Positions 15,998 to 23,551 of a DNA stretch of 64,000 bases are shown piece by piece (within the stretch, counting starts at the first letter, position 1; every line of letters starts with the position of its first letter). The notes under the pieces were generated by a model. That model did not search any database. It saw only the letters and a list, made by a program, of their open reading frames with translations, and was not told where the DNA came from. The stretch covers positions 62,001-126,000 of the forward strand of contig CADDYT010000003.1 of the NCBI GenBank assembly GCA_902810755.1, given 5' to 3'. Made by a program: the position numbers and the translations under genes. This DNA is from Chloroflexota bacterium (GTDB taxonomy: Bacteria; Chloroflexota; Ktedonobacteria; Ktedonobacterales; Ktedonobacteraceae).

Positions 15998-18900
15998 ATG
16001 CAACAGTTGAAAACAGAAGCGGCACATGCGCAGCAAACCGCAAAACCTGTCGCAGCCGCACTGCCGCTCTACCGGCCACTCGATAGTATTATGGTGCGCG
16101 CGACGCTTCTGCCCATCGAAACCTACCTGTCGCTGCAAGATGGATTAGGCGCAGAAAACCCACAGGTGCGCAATGCGCTGGCGGTCGGCAGTAGCGCGCT
16201 GCTGGATGAACTGGAACGCTCCCCAGGCAGTGACAAAGATGCGCGCCATCGCAAATCCAGGCTGTTACGTTTCCTCATTCGCATGTCGGCGCGTCCTACA
16301 CCCTACGGTCTCTTCGCCGGTGTGGCGCTGGCGCACCAGGGCGAGCAGAGCAATCTCTCGCTGGCAGCGGAATCGCCGCGCATACGCACGCGCCCGGACA
16401 TGGGCTGGCTGCTCACCTTTGTACACACGCTGGAGGCGCGTCCTGAAATTCGCCAGCAGCTCTGCCTGTATACCAACCCGACCGCCTTCATTCGCGGCAA
16501 TCGCGTCTTCATGACACAGCAGACACCGCTCCATATGGACAATGCGGGCGCGATACCGGCTGTTTCGATACGGGTCACAAACGTGGTGCGAAAAGCACTT
16601 GCGTTCGCTCACCGGCCAGTTCCATACAGAGAACTGACGCAGCATCTGCTGGCAACCACGCCGGGCGCGGCACCCGAAAAAGTCGAAAAATTGCTCACTC
16701 AACTCTGGGAGCAGACGCTTCTGCTGACCGATCTGCGCCCACCGCTGACCATCGATCATCCCGCCCGGTATGTGGCGCAACGCCTCGCCAGGATTCCAGC
16801 AGCATATAGTGAGGCTGAACGGCTAGAGTCGCTGCTAGAGGCAATGGCGGATTACGACAGGCAAATTGCAAAAATTTTTGTTAATGGCTATAAGAAAAAC
16901 AGTGGACATGAGACAATAGGCGATGGCGTTACAGCATACCGCCAACTGGTGAAGCAGGCAAGAACGACGCACGCGCCAGAGAGTGAAACGCCATTGCAGG
17001 TCGATATGGCGCTCTCGCTGAATGGCAGAGAGATCAATCAGATGATAGGTCATGAGGCGGCGCGGGCAGCGGAATTATTGCTCAGGCTGACACCCATGCC
17101 CTCTGGCCCGTCATACCTGGCAGCGTACCGTCAGGCATTTCTTGAGCGATACGGCGCGCAACGCGAGGTGCCGCTTTTAGAGCTGCTCGACCCACAGTTT
17201 GGCCCCGGTTCATTCACACAGCAAAAACAGAGAACGACCGCAGGCCAATCGCAGCATGCACGGCGAGCGCAAACGCTGCTCTCCCTTGCCACCACTGCCC
17301 TGCACGAACGAGCGCGGGTAATCGAGCTTGATGAAAAGACGCTGGCCGCACTGCAAACATACAGCCCTTCAACGGAGACAGCGCCACCTTCGCTTGATCT
17401 CAATGTGTTTATCGCCGCCCAATCGTGCGAAACGCTGGATGCGGGGAAATTTCAGCTCATCGTCGGGCCAAATCTGGGAGCGCAGGCAGCCGGGCGTAAC
17501 CTGGGAAGATTTGCCGACCTGCTCGGCCCGGAGGCGCGTTCGGCGCTGGTTTGCGCAGCGCAGGCAGAGGAGCAGCACGAGCCGCAGATGCTGCGAGCCG
17601 AGCTTGTCTACCTGCCGCCCAGACTGCGTTCAGCCAACGTCGCCGTTCGCCCGGCTGTTCGCCAGTATGAGATCGCGCTGGGGATCAGCCCTGGCGTGGA
17701 AGCGGCACAGGTGATACCGCTCAATGAACTGGTGGTGGGCATACGCAATAACCGTTTCTATGTACGCTGGCCGCGCAAGAATGCCGATATTCTCGTTTGT
17801 GCCGGGCATATGCTCAACAGCATGCAGGCCCCCGACCTCTGCCGCTTCCTGGCGGAGGTCAGTCGCGACGGCGTTCCGCAGTTGAGTCCTTTTGACTGGG
17901 GACCAGCGGCCAACTTTCCCTTTCTCCCCCGCGTGCAGGTCGGCAACATCATCCTGCGCCTCGCCCAGTGGCGCATCGATGCTCAGACGCGCGAACAGTC
18001 CCTACCAGCCGCTTCGCTTCCTGCTTTTCGTGATGCACTGGCGCTATGGCGCGAGGACTGGCACGTGCCTCGCTACGTCTACCTCAGCTCTGGCGATAAC
18101 CGTCTCCTGCTCGACCTTGAACAGACCGAGCAGGTTGAAGAACTCCGCACCGACATGTGCCACCTGTCTGAAAGCGGCTATCTCATTCTGCAAGAGGCGC
18201 TGCCCGCCCCCGATCAAGCATGGCTACAAGGCCCGGCAGGCCACTACATGAGCGAGTTCGTGGTCTCGCTGGTGGTGAAGAGTAACGATGACGCACTCGG
18301 CTCCGTCCCAGGCCACCCGCCCGCCACAGGCCAGTCGCAGGCCAGCGCCGCAGGCCACCCGCAAGGGGTGGCCCTACTATATACGACAGCCCTCGGAGCC
18401 ACACGAAACCCATCGTGTATAGTAGGGCCACCCCTTGCGGGTGGCCTGGGGGGGAATGGGTGGTCTGGAGGGAATGGGTGGTCTGGAGGGAATGGGTGGC
18501 TTGCGGCGCGGGACGGAGATACACCAGAACGCGAACGTATGAAAGCGCCGGGCAGTGAGTGGCTGTTCGTTAAGCTCTATTGCCCGGAAACATTCGAGGA
18601 AGATTTGCTTGCCTATCCCATTCGCCGATTCGCGTGGGAGGAGGCGCTGGCAGCAGGATGGGCAGAAGAATGGTTTTTTGTGCGCTATCACGATCCCGAT
18701 CTGCACATCCGGCTGCGTTTCCGGGGCGAGCCGGAACGCATCACAGGGCAACTGCTGCCGCAACTGTGCGCGTGGGCAACGAAACTGATGGACGAGGGCT
18801 ATTGCACGCGCTTCTGCCTGGATACCTACGAGCGCGAACTTGAAAGGTATGGCGGCACGGCAGGCATAGCACTCGCGGAATCGCTTTTTGCTATCGACAG

Positions 18901-19384
18901 CCAGACCGTAGGTGATATTCTCTATCTTACGAAGGAACGCGCCTTCCAGATGGATAAAATTGTGCTGGCCGTACTGAGCATCGATCAGTTGCTCGCCCAT
19001 TTCAGACTGGATGAGGCGGCACGTCTGCAATGGCTGCGCCAGTATGTGACCTCGCGCAACGAGGTGGAGGTCGGGCAAGCGTATCGCCAGCACAAAGTCC
19101 TGTTACGCTCGTTACTCGGCAAGGCGCACACTCTTCTCGATGAGCCGGGAGGCCAGCAGCTCATGCAGATATTCGAGAGGCAACAGGAAGCATTAGCTCC
19201 CATCACAGCGCAGTTGAGAGAACTGGCAGAGCAAGGTATATTGAGTGTCTCCCTTGATGCGCTTTACAGCAGCTACATCCACATGCACTGCAACCGGCTA
19301 CTGGGAACCGACCGCGCTACCGAAAGAAAGGTCATGGGCCTGCTGCTGCGCACAAGGGAAGGATTGGAGCGATCAGGGCTGTAG
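15998..19384 (+). CDS. lanB: lanthipeptide dehydratase LanB (full-length class I) with a repeat-derived linker
   Basis: A 1128-residue dehydratase. The N-terminal glutamylation domain (about 1-770) is expected to transfer glutamate from glutamyl-tRNA to Ser/Thr of LanA; it includes RKSRLLRFLIRMSARPTPYG near residue 90, typical of LanB. The C-terminal elimination domain (SpaB_C-like) begins at about 852 (GSEWLFVKLYC) and includes WFFVRYHDPDLHIRLRF. Both halves are present, as in full LanB proteins of about 1000 residues. Between them, at about 770-850, lies a low-complexity linker coded by a dispersed palindrome (18351-18448) and an 18-base tandem repeat giving GGNGWS units. The frame is kept through both. 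GAGGGAGG precedes the ATG at 15998. No transporter or leader protease gene follows. Confidence 0.92.
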   Translation: MQQLKTEAAHAQQTAKPVAAALPLYRPLDSIMVRATLLPIETYLSLQDGLGAENPQVRNALAVGSSALLDELERSPGSDKDARHRKSRLLRFLIRMSARPTPYGLFAGVALAHQGEQSNLSLAAESPRIRTRPDMGWLLTFVHTLEARPEIRQQLCLYTNPTAFIRGNRVFMTQQTPLHMDNAGAIPAVSIRVTNVVRKALAFAHRPVPYRELTQHLLATTPGAAPEKVEKLLTQLWEQTLLLTDLRPPLTIDHPARYVAQRLARIPAAYSEAERLESLLEAMADYDRQIAKIFVNGYKKNSGHETIGDGVTAYRQLVKQARTTHAPESETPLQVDMALSLNGREINQMIGHEAARAAELLLRLTPMPSGPSYLAAYRQAFLERYGAQREVPLLELLDPQFGPGSFTQQKQRTTAGQSQHARRAQTLLSLATTALHERARVIELDEKTLAALQTYSPSTETAPPSLDLNVFIAAQSCETLDAGKFQLIVGPNLGAQAAGRNLGRFADLLGPEARSALVCAAQAEEQHEPQMLRAELVYLPPRLRSANVAVRPAVRQYEIALGISPGVEAAQVIPLNELVVGIRNNRFYVRWPRKNADILVCAGHMLNSMQAPDLCRFLAEVSRDGVPQLSPFDWGPAANFPFLPRVQVGNIILRLAQWRIDAQTREQSLPAASLPAFRDALALWREDWHVPRYVYLSSGDNRLLLDLEQTEQVEELRTDMCHLSESGYLILQEALPAPDQAWLQGPAGHYMSEFVVSLVVKSNDDALGSVPGHPPATGQSQASAAGHPQGVALLYTTALGATRNPSCIVGPPLAGGLGGNGWSGGNGWSGGNGWLAARDGDTPERERMKAPGSEWLFVKLYCPETFEEDLLAYPIRRFAWEEALAAGWAEEWFFVRYHDPDLHIRLRFRGEPERITGQLLPQLCAWATKLMDEGYCTRFCLDTYERELERYGGTAGIALAESLFAIDSQTVGDILYLTKERAFQMDKIVLAVLSIDQLLAHFRLDEAARLQWLRQYVTSRNEVEVGQAYRQHKVLLRSLLGKAHTLLDEPGGQQLMQIFERQQEALAPITAQLRELAEQGILSVSLDALYSSYIHMHCNRLLGTDRATERKVMGLLLRTREGLERSGL
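18351..18448. repeat. family B palindrome inside lanB
   Basis: 35-base arms starting CAGGCCACCCGCAAGGGGTG, with one mismatch, flank a 28-base loop. The same GGCCACCC...GGGTGGCCCTACTATA core occurs in intergenic positions 19451-19613 and 37264-37440. Here it is translated as the inter-domain linker of LanB. Confidence 0.9.
18452..18499 (+). repeat. 18-base tandem repeat inside lanB
   Basis: The unit GGAATGGGTGGTCTGGAG occurs about 2.7 times and codes for GNGWSG repeats in the LanB linker, directly after the palindrome. Confidence 0.85.
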
Positions 19385-19450
19385 AGCAGGACACGGTTCA
19401 TTTTTGCAGAGAGAGGACGGATACGGTAGAGGCGATGAGGCATCCGTTGC

Positions 19451-19613
19451 AGTCCGGGCAGGCCACCCCTGGCGGCTGGCCTGCCTGGCCTTCGCACGGC
19501 CTGAAGTGAACGCCTCTGGGGGTGGCCCTACTATATACGAACGCATGACACAACTCTACAAGCTACATAAGAGCCGTAGTATAGTAGGGCTGGCCTGGGG
19601 CGGCGGCTTAAGT
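19451..19613. repeat. family B repeat in the gap between lanB and spoVR
   Basis: It contains GGGTGGCCCTACTATATACG and a facing TAGTATAGTAGGGCTGGCC, preceded by a block (19460-19501) that matches 37333-37373 in reverse orientation (GTGCGAAGGCCAGGCAGGCC). The element fills most of the 250-base gap between two converging genes. No gene is seen here. Confidence 0.8.
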
Positions 19614-19634
19614 CGCCGCACCAGAAGTCACGCG

Positions 19635-22295
19635 CTATTTTTCTAACGAACTCTTGGAGTTGCGTTCTCCATCATACGTGAGCAGGATGCGTTTGCCTTC
19701 GTAGATGGTTTCGAGGTGGACGGGGCGGCCCCAGATGGTATAGACGTGCTGGAGCGTCTTCTCGGCGTAGACGAGGTCGAGGTCCTGACCTTCGTAGAGG
19801 TGCTTGATGTAGAGTTCGCGGTTGCCGCGATAGTCGCCGTTGTCGACCACCAGGTAGGGATAGCCAAAGTTGGTCATGCTGGCGACGATGCCATCGCGCA
19901 CCTTTTCCCAGTTTTTCTCGACAATGACCCATTCGTCGCCCTCTTTTTTGTAGAGGTAGAGATCGAGGTCTTTGATCAGGTCCTCGGTCAGGTAGTTGCG
20001 CAGGAAGGAGACATCGTTGTCGAGTTCGCGCACCTCGAAGATCTTCTGCTTGCCCATGCCCGGCTTGCGGCCAAGCCGCTCCTGCTCCTCCTTCGTGGGA
20101 TTGTCCCAGCGCCGCTCGATATCCTCGAATATCTTGTAGCCCAGGTAGTAGGGGTTGAGCGAGGTGCGCGAAGGCGAAAGGACGCTGGAATGCAACTGCG
20201 CGAATTCCATGAATTCGGAGTCGTTGATGACGCCCTCTTCGCTGAGTCGTCGCATAATGCGGGCATGCCAGGTGCTGTTGTGGTGCAACATACCGTTGGC
20301 AACGTAGCGATGCGAACGGTCAACTGTGATATCATACACATCGGCTACGTCATGCTCGATGCTCACCACCTCATCTGTCGGGTCTTCGCGCACAAACCAG
20401 CGGTGGCTATCGAGGTAGCGTTGCAGCAGGTCACGCTTGTGAGCCAGCCCGAAGCCGATCTCCTGAGCAAAGAGACGGGCCGAGTTGCCCTTGATGCATA
20501 CATTCGGTCCGTAGCGCCGCGTCAAAATGCCGTAGTTGAGCAGGATGATCTGTAACGTCTGCGCAATGTCTTCGCTGTAGGTGGAGAGGATCACGCCATC
20601 GGTGAGCGAGGCATAGCCATCGCAGTCAAAGTAGGCGCGTAGGAAGGCGCTCATGACGCACTTTGGAGAGCGCAGGATGGCATCAGGAATGCACTTCTCC
20701 CGTGCCTTCGCCCTCAGATCGATGCCCAGTGACTGGATAAGGTCGAGTACGTTGGCGGAGTAGAAGACGACACGCCAGCGCCCACCCTTGCCACTGCCAG
20801 TTCTGTCATCCCAGAAGACAGTCGGCTCGATGGCAAACAATTGCGTCACCAGAGCGGCATAGCGGTCTGCCAGTGCGCGGTCTCCGGTTGTGTAGCCAAT
20901 GGCGTTCTTTGAGACGTGAATGTTGCCATCGCCGACGAGATAGCCAAGAAACTCGGCAAACTCTTCGGTGACATGTGTGGGGAAGACGAGCGGCAGGCGA
21001 AGATTATACTGCGGCCTGTCCTCGTTTCCAAACGTGTAGCCAGTACTTTCAATGGCTGTTGCAATGCGATCTCTAGCAAATTCGGTCTTGCCACTCATAG
21101 AGCGATAGACCGTATGGACGCCCACACCTGCTGCCTGCGCGACATTGGCTACGGTGAACATCACTTTCCGTGCTGGCGCGTTAACCGGCACCAGTTGCTC
21201 CGGCCAGACATTATCGCCCACGCTCAAGGGGATACGCTGGCCAACTTTCACGTCTTTGAGCGCGATCCATTGATCGGGGCTAATGCTCAGCTTGTGTTCC
21301 TCTGCGCCCTCAAGCACGAGGCCGCGCCGGGTGCGCAGGCGAATCGTGGGAGCATTGCGTCGAATATGCCGATCGGTTATTTTGTCCTGCACACCCTCGC
21401 CGCTGTCTACCATGACCGATTCACCCTGCGCTAAAAGATTGTGCAAGGCATCGTAGCGCAGGAAACCACGCTCCGTGAACACGAGACTGTCCCCCTTGAG
21501 ACAGGCCCACCCTTCGTTCATTACCTTCGTTTGCATCTGCGGCACGAAGTAGAGCATTTCGGTGCGCACGATTTCGATGATGTCGCGCTGCCAGGGTTGC
21601 AGGTGAGGGGCATGCTGGAGCAGGAAGAGCAGGATATCTTTCTGCGGCTTCTCCGGGAATTTCGGCGGCTTGCCGGGACGACGATCACGCTCCTCTTCCG
21701 CTTTCTGCGCGCGCTTATCTAGATTCCAGAGGTCATCGTATTCGCTGGTTGTTTCGGCGCGCTTCTCCTCTTTTTTCACGTCATCGCTTTGCAGGAAGAG
21801 GTTGTAGTCGACATGCTCCTGAATGGAGAGAACGGCGTCCAGAAAGCGTTCGACCACGTCTTTGCCATGATCGAATTCGTATTTAGCGATGCGTTCGGCA
21901 TGGATGCTGACCTTGTCGATCATGCGGCGCGAGGTATGCTGGAAGTAGGCGTTATTCTTGAAGAAGTCGGTATGGCCGAAGACGTGCGCCGCCACGAAGG
22001 TATTTTGCAAGAGGTCATTCATTTCCATCAGGAAGGCATAGCTCGGGTTGGTGTTGACCACCATCTCGTAGATTTTGCTTAACCCGAAGTCGTAATGCAT
22101 CTTTTGCCGGTAGTAGGCTTTGCCGTGCGTCCAGTGGCTGAAACGCCCCGGCAGGCCGTAAGAGGCAAATTCGTACATGATGCTCGCGGGTACAAGTTCG
22201 AAGTGGGTGGGAAACGGGTCAAGGCCAAAGGCCAGGGCATCTTCCCACGCACGATCAATCGCGTCTCGCAACCGTTCCAGTTCACTATCTGCCAT
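19635..22295 (-). CDS. spoVR: SpoVR family protein containing an intein
   Basis: The 886-residue reading frame is a SpoVR/YcgB protein of about 477 residues interrupted by a 409-residue intein at 20277-21503. Host features are the N-terminal FPTHFELVPASIMYEFASYG and GRFSHWTHGK, NPSYAFLMEMNDLLQNTFVA, and VMNEGWA just before the insertion. After splicing this continues as STWHARIMRRL, matching MNEGWATFWH in E. coli YcgB. SpoVR proteins act in spore cortex formation in Bacillus and in stress adaptation elsewhere; the biochemistry is not settled. I prefer the ATG at 22295 (MADSELERL), which has GGAG nine bases upstream; an ATG at 22310 abuts the stop of the previous gene. It is the last gene of the prkA-DUF444-spoVR operon. 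Confidence 0.92.
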   Translation of the reverse strand: MADSELERLRDAIDRAWEDALAFGLDPFPTHFELVPASIMYEFASYGLPGRFSHWTHGKAYYRQKMHYDFGLSKIYEMVVNTNPSYAFLMEMNDLLQNTFVAAHVFGHTDFFKNNAYFQHTSRRMIDKVSIHAERIAKYEFDHGKDVVERFLDAVLSIQEHVDYNLFLQSDDVKKEEKRAETTSEYDDLWNLDKRAQKAEEERDRRPGKPPKFPEKPQKDILLFLLQHAPHLQPWQRDIIEIVRTEMLYFVPQMQTKVMNEGWACLKGDSLVFTERGFLRYDALHNLLAQGESVMVDSGEGVQDKITDRHIRRNAPTIRLRTRRGLVLEGAEEHKLSISPDQWIALKDVKVGQRIPLSVGDNVWPEQLVPVNAPARKVMFTVANVAQAAGVGVHTVYRSMSGKTEFARDRIATAIESTGYTFGNEDRPQYNLRLPLVFPTHVTEEFAEFLGYLVGDGNIHVSKNAIGYTTGDRALADRYAALVTQLFAIEPTVFWDDRTGSGKGGRWRVVFYSANVLDLIQSLGIDLRAKAREKCIPDAILRSPKCVMSAFLRAYFDCDGYASLTDGVILSTYSEDIAQTLQIILLNYGILTRRYGPNVCIKGNSARLFAQEIGFGLAHKRDLLQRYLDSHRWFVREDPTDEVVSIEHDVADVYDITVDRSHRYVANGMLHHNSTWHARIMRRLSEEGVINDSEFMEFAQLHSSVLSPSRTSLNPYYLGYKIFEDIERRWDNPTKEEQERLGRKPGMGKQKIFEVRELDNDVSFLRNYLTEDLIKDLDLYLYKKEGDEWVIVEKNWEKVRDGIVASMTNFGYPYLVVDNGDYRGNRELYIKHLYEGQDLDLVYAEKTLQHVYTIWGRPVHLETIYEGKRILLTYDGERNSKSSLEK
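20277..21503 (-). mobile_element. in-frame intein with LAGLIDADG endonuclease in spoVR
   Basis: The 409-residue intein begins with Cys (CLKGDSLVFTERGF, block A) and has GAEEHKLSI as block B. Its two LAGLIDADG-like motifs are EFLGYLVGDGNI and AFLRAYFDCDGYA. It ends VYDITVDRSHRYVANGMLHHN (blocks F and G, split here at Y-V), followed by Ser as the first downstream extein residue. All splicing residues are present (Cys1, His in block B, His-Asn at the end, Ser+1), so splicing should be active. It is inserted at the most conserved site of SpoVR, MNEGWA/STWH. Between block B and the first LAGLIDADG motif lies a LacI-like HTH (21033-21164). Confidence 0.93.
21033..21164 (-). other. LacI-type helix-turn-helix domain embedded in the intein
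   Basis: This codes for FTVANVAQAAGVGVHTVYRS followed by MSGKTEFARDRIATAIESTG and Y. It matches the LacI headpiece pattern residue for residue in layout: T-x-x-x-V-A-x-x-A-G-V-x-x-x-T-V-x-R, a GK-containing turn, then R-x-R-I-x-x-A-I-E-x-x-G-Y. It lies between the N-terminal splicing block and the endonuclease. It may help the homing endonuclease recognise its DNA site. Confidence 0.8.
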
Positions 22296-22310
22296 AGGTG
22301 TACGCTCCAT

Positions 22311-23456
22311 TTATCTTGTAGGGACGGCATCACCACGTGTCGAGAAGAATTTTCTCAGCGCGGGATAAACCTCCTTCTTGTCAGAGATGGTGACGGCGAT
22401 AAATTTCTTGTCGTTGATTTTGTTGTAGGCCGACATGAGCGTGCTGGGGGAGCGGTAATGACCCTCGCGAATCTCGCCATAGCCGAAGATGTTGCACAGT
22501 TCCATCAGCTTGTTGACGAGCTGCACACAGCGGTCGTTATCCCAGGGCAGGTTATCGCCATCAGAGAAGTGGAAGGGATAGATGTTCCAGTCGCTCGGGT
22601 TGTAACGTTCCCCGATGATCTGCAAGGCCAGTTCATAGGCCGATGAAACCTGCGTACCGCCGCTCTCACCCTTGTGGAAGAACTCCTCCTCCGTGACCTC
22701 CTTCGCTTCTGTATGATGGCTGATAAAGACGATCTGCACGTTGTTGTACTTGGTGCGCAGGAAGCGAACCATCCAGAAGTAGAAACTTCGTGCAATGTAT
22801 TTCTCGAATTCACCCATACTGCCCGACACGTCCATCATGGCCAGCACAACCGCATTAGACTGATAGCGGATAGTTGGCTCCCAGACTTTGAAGCGCAGGT
22901 CTTCGGTTTTGAGGTCCTGGAACTTCGGATTGCCTTTGGCGGCGTTGCGCTTCATGTTTTCGATGATGGTGCGCTTCTTGTCCAGATTGGTCATGGGGCC
23001 TTTTTTGCGCACGTCGGTGAAGCGGACGGCGTCGGTTTGCAGTTCCTGCTGGCGTTTTTGTTCGAGATTGGGCAGGGCTAAATCTTCAAAGATCATGGCC
23101 GCGAGTTCTTCCATAGAGATCTCGGCCTCGTAGTAATCGTAGCCAGCCTCTTTACCGGCCTCGCCCTTCTTGCCCTTGCCCGGTCGCGGCTCCTGGGCCA
23201 CGACATCGCCAACTTTGCTCTTGCCATTACCCTGCCCGGCGTGCTGCTGGCGGCCAGGGTCGAAGCGGAAGCGGTATTCGTCGAGGGAGCGAATGGGGAC
23301 GCGCACCATCTTCTTACCGTCGGATAAAATGATGCCCTCTTCGCTGACAATTTCCTGCAGGTTTTTCTTGATGGCTTCGCGAATCTTCTCTTTATGCCGT
23401 TCCTGGTCGATTTGCCCTTTGCGGTGCAGCGACCAATCATGCTGTGAGACAGACAT
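22311..23456 (-). CDS. DUF444 / UPF0229 family protein (YeaH/YhbH-like)
   Basis: A 381-residue protein with a C-terminal von Willebrand A-type domain whose metal-site motif reads MMDVSGSMGEFEKYIARSFY. The N-terminal half is charged and includes a Gly/Lys-rich disordered segment (about 90-115). In enterobacteria and bacilli, yeaH/yhbH lies between prkA (yeaG) and spoVR (ycgB), as here, and the set responds to starvation and sporulation. The ATG at 23456 follows AAGGAGGG. The stop codon is directly followed by an ATG of the spoVR frame. A role as a partner or substrate of the PrkA kinase is suggested by the conserved linkage; its molecular activity is not known. Confidence 0.92.
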   Translation of the reverse strand: MSVSQHDWSLHRKGQIDQERHKEKIREAIKKNLQEIVSEEGIILSDGKKMVRVPIRSLDEYRFRFDPGRQQHAGQGNGKSKVGDVVAQEPRPGKGKKGEAGKEAGYDYYEAEISMEELAAMIFEDLALPNLEQKRQQELQTDAVRFTDVRKKGPMTNLDKKRTIIENMKRNAAKGNPKFQDLKTEDLRFKVWEPTIRYQSNAVVLAMMDVSGSMGEFEKYIARSFYFWMVRFLRTKYNNVQIVFISHHTEAKEVTEEEFFHKGESGGTQVSSAYELALQIIGERYNPSDWNIYPFHFSDGDNLPWDNDRCVQLVNKLMELCNIFGYGEIREGHYRSPSTLMSAYNKINDKKFIAVTISDKKEVYPALRKFFSTRGDAVPTR

Positions 23457-23551
23457 CAGCGCCCTCCTTATGCTATTAATCACGCTAAAAGGCGAGGCGC
23501 GGTGATGAACCCTGTCACACTATAGAAAACTTCATCACCGCGCCCTGGCTC

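Noticed and set aside
19716..20555. Plus-strand frame of 279 residues across spoVR.
   Set aside because: It is the complement of SpoVR and its intein, without its own start signals.
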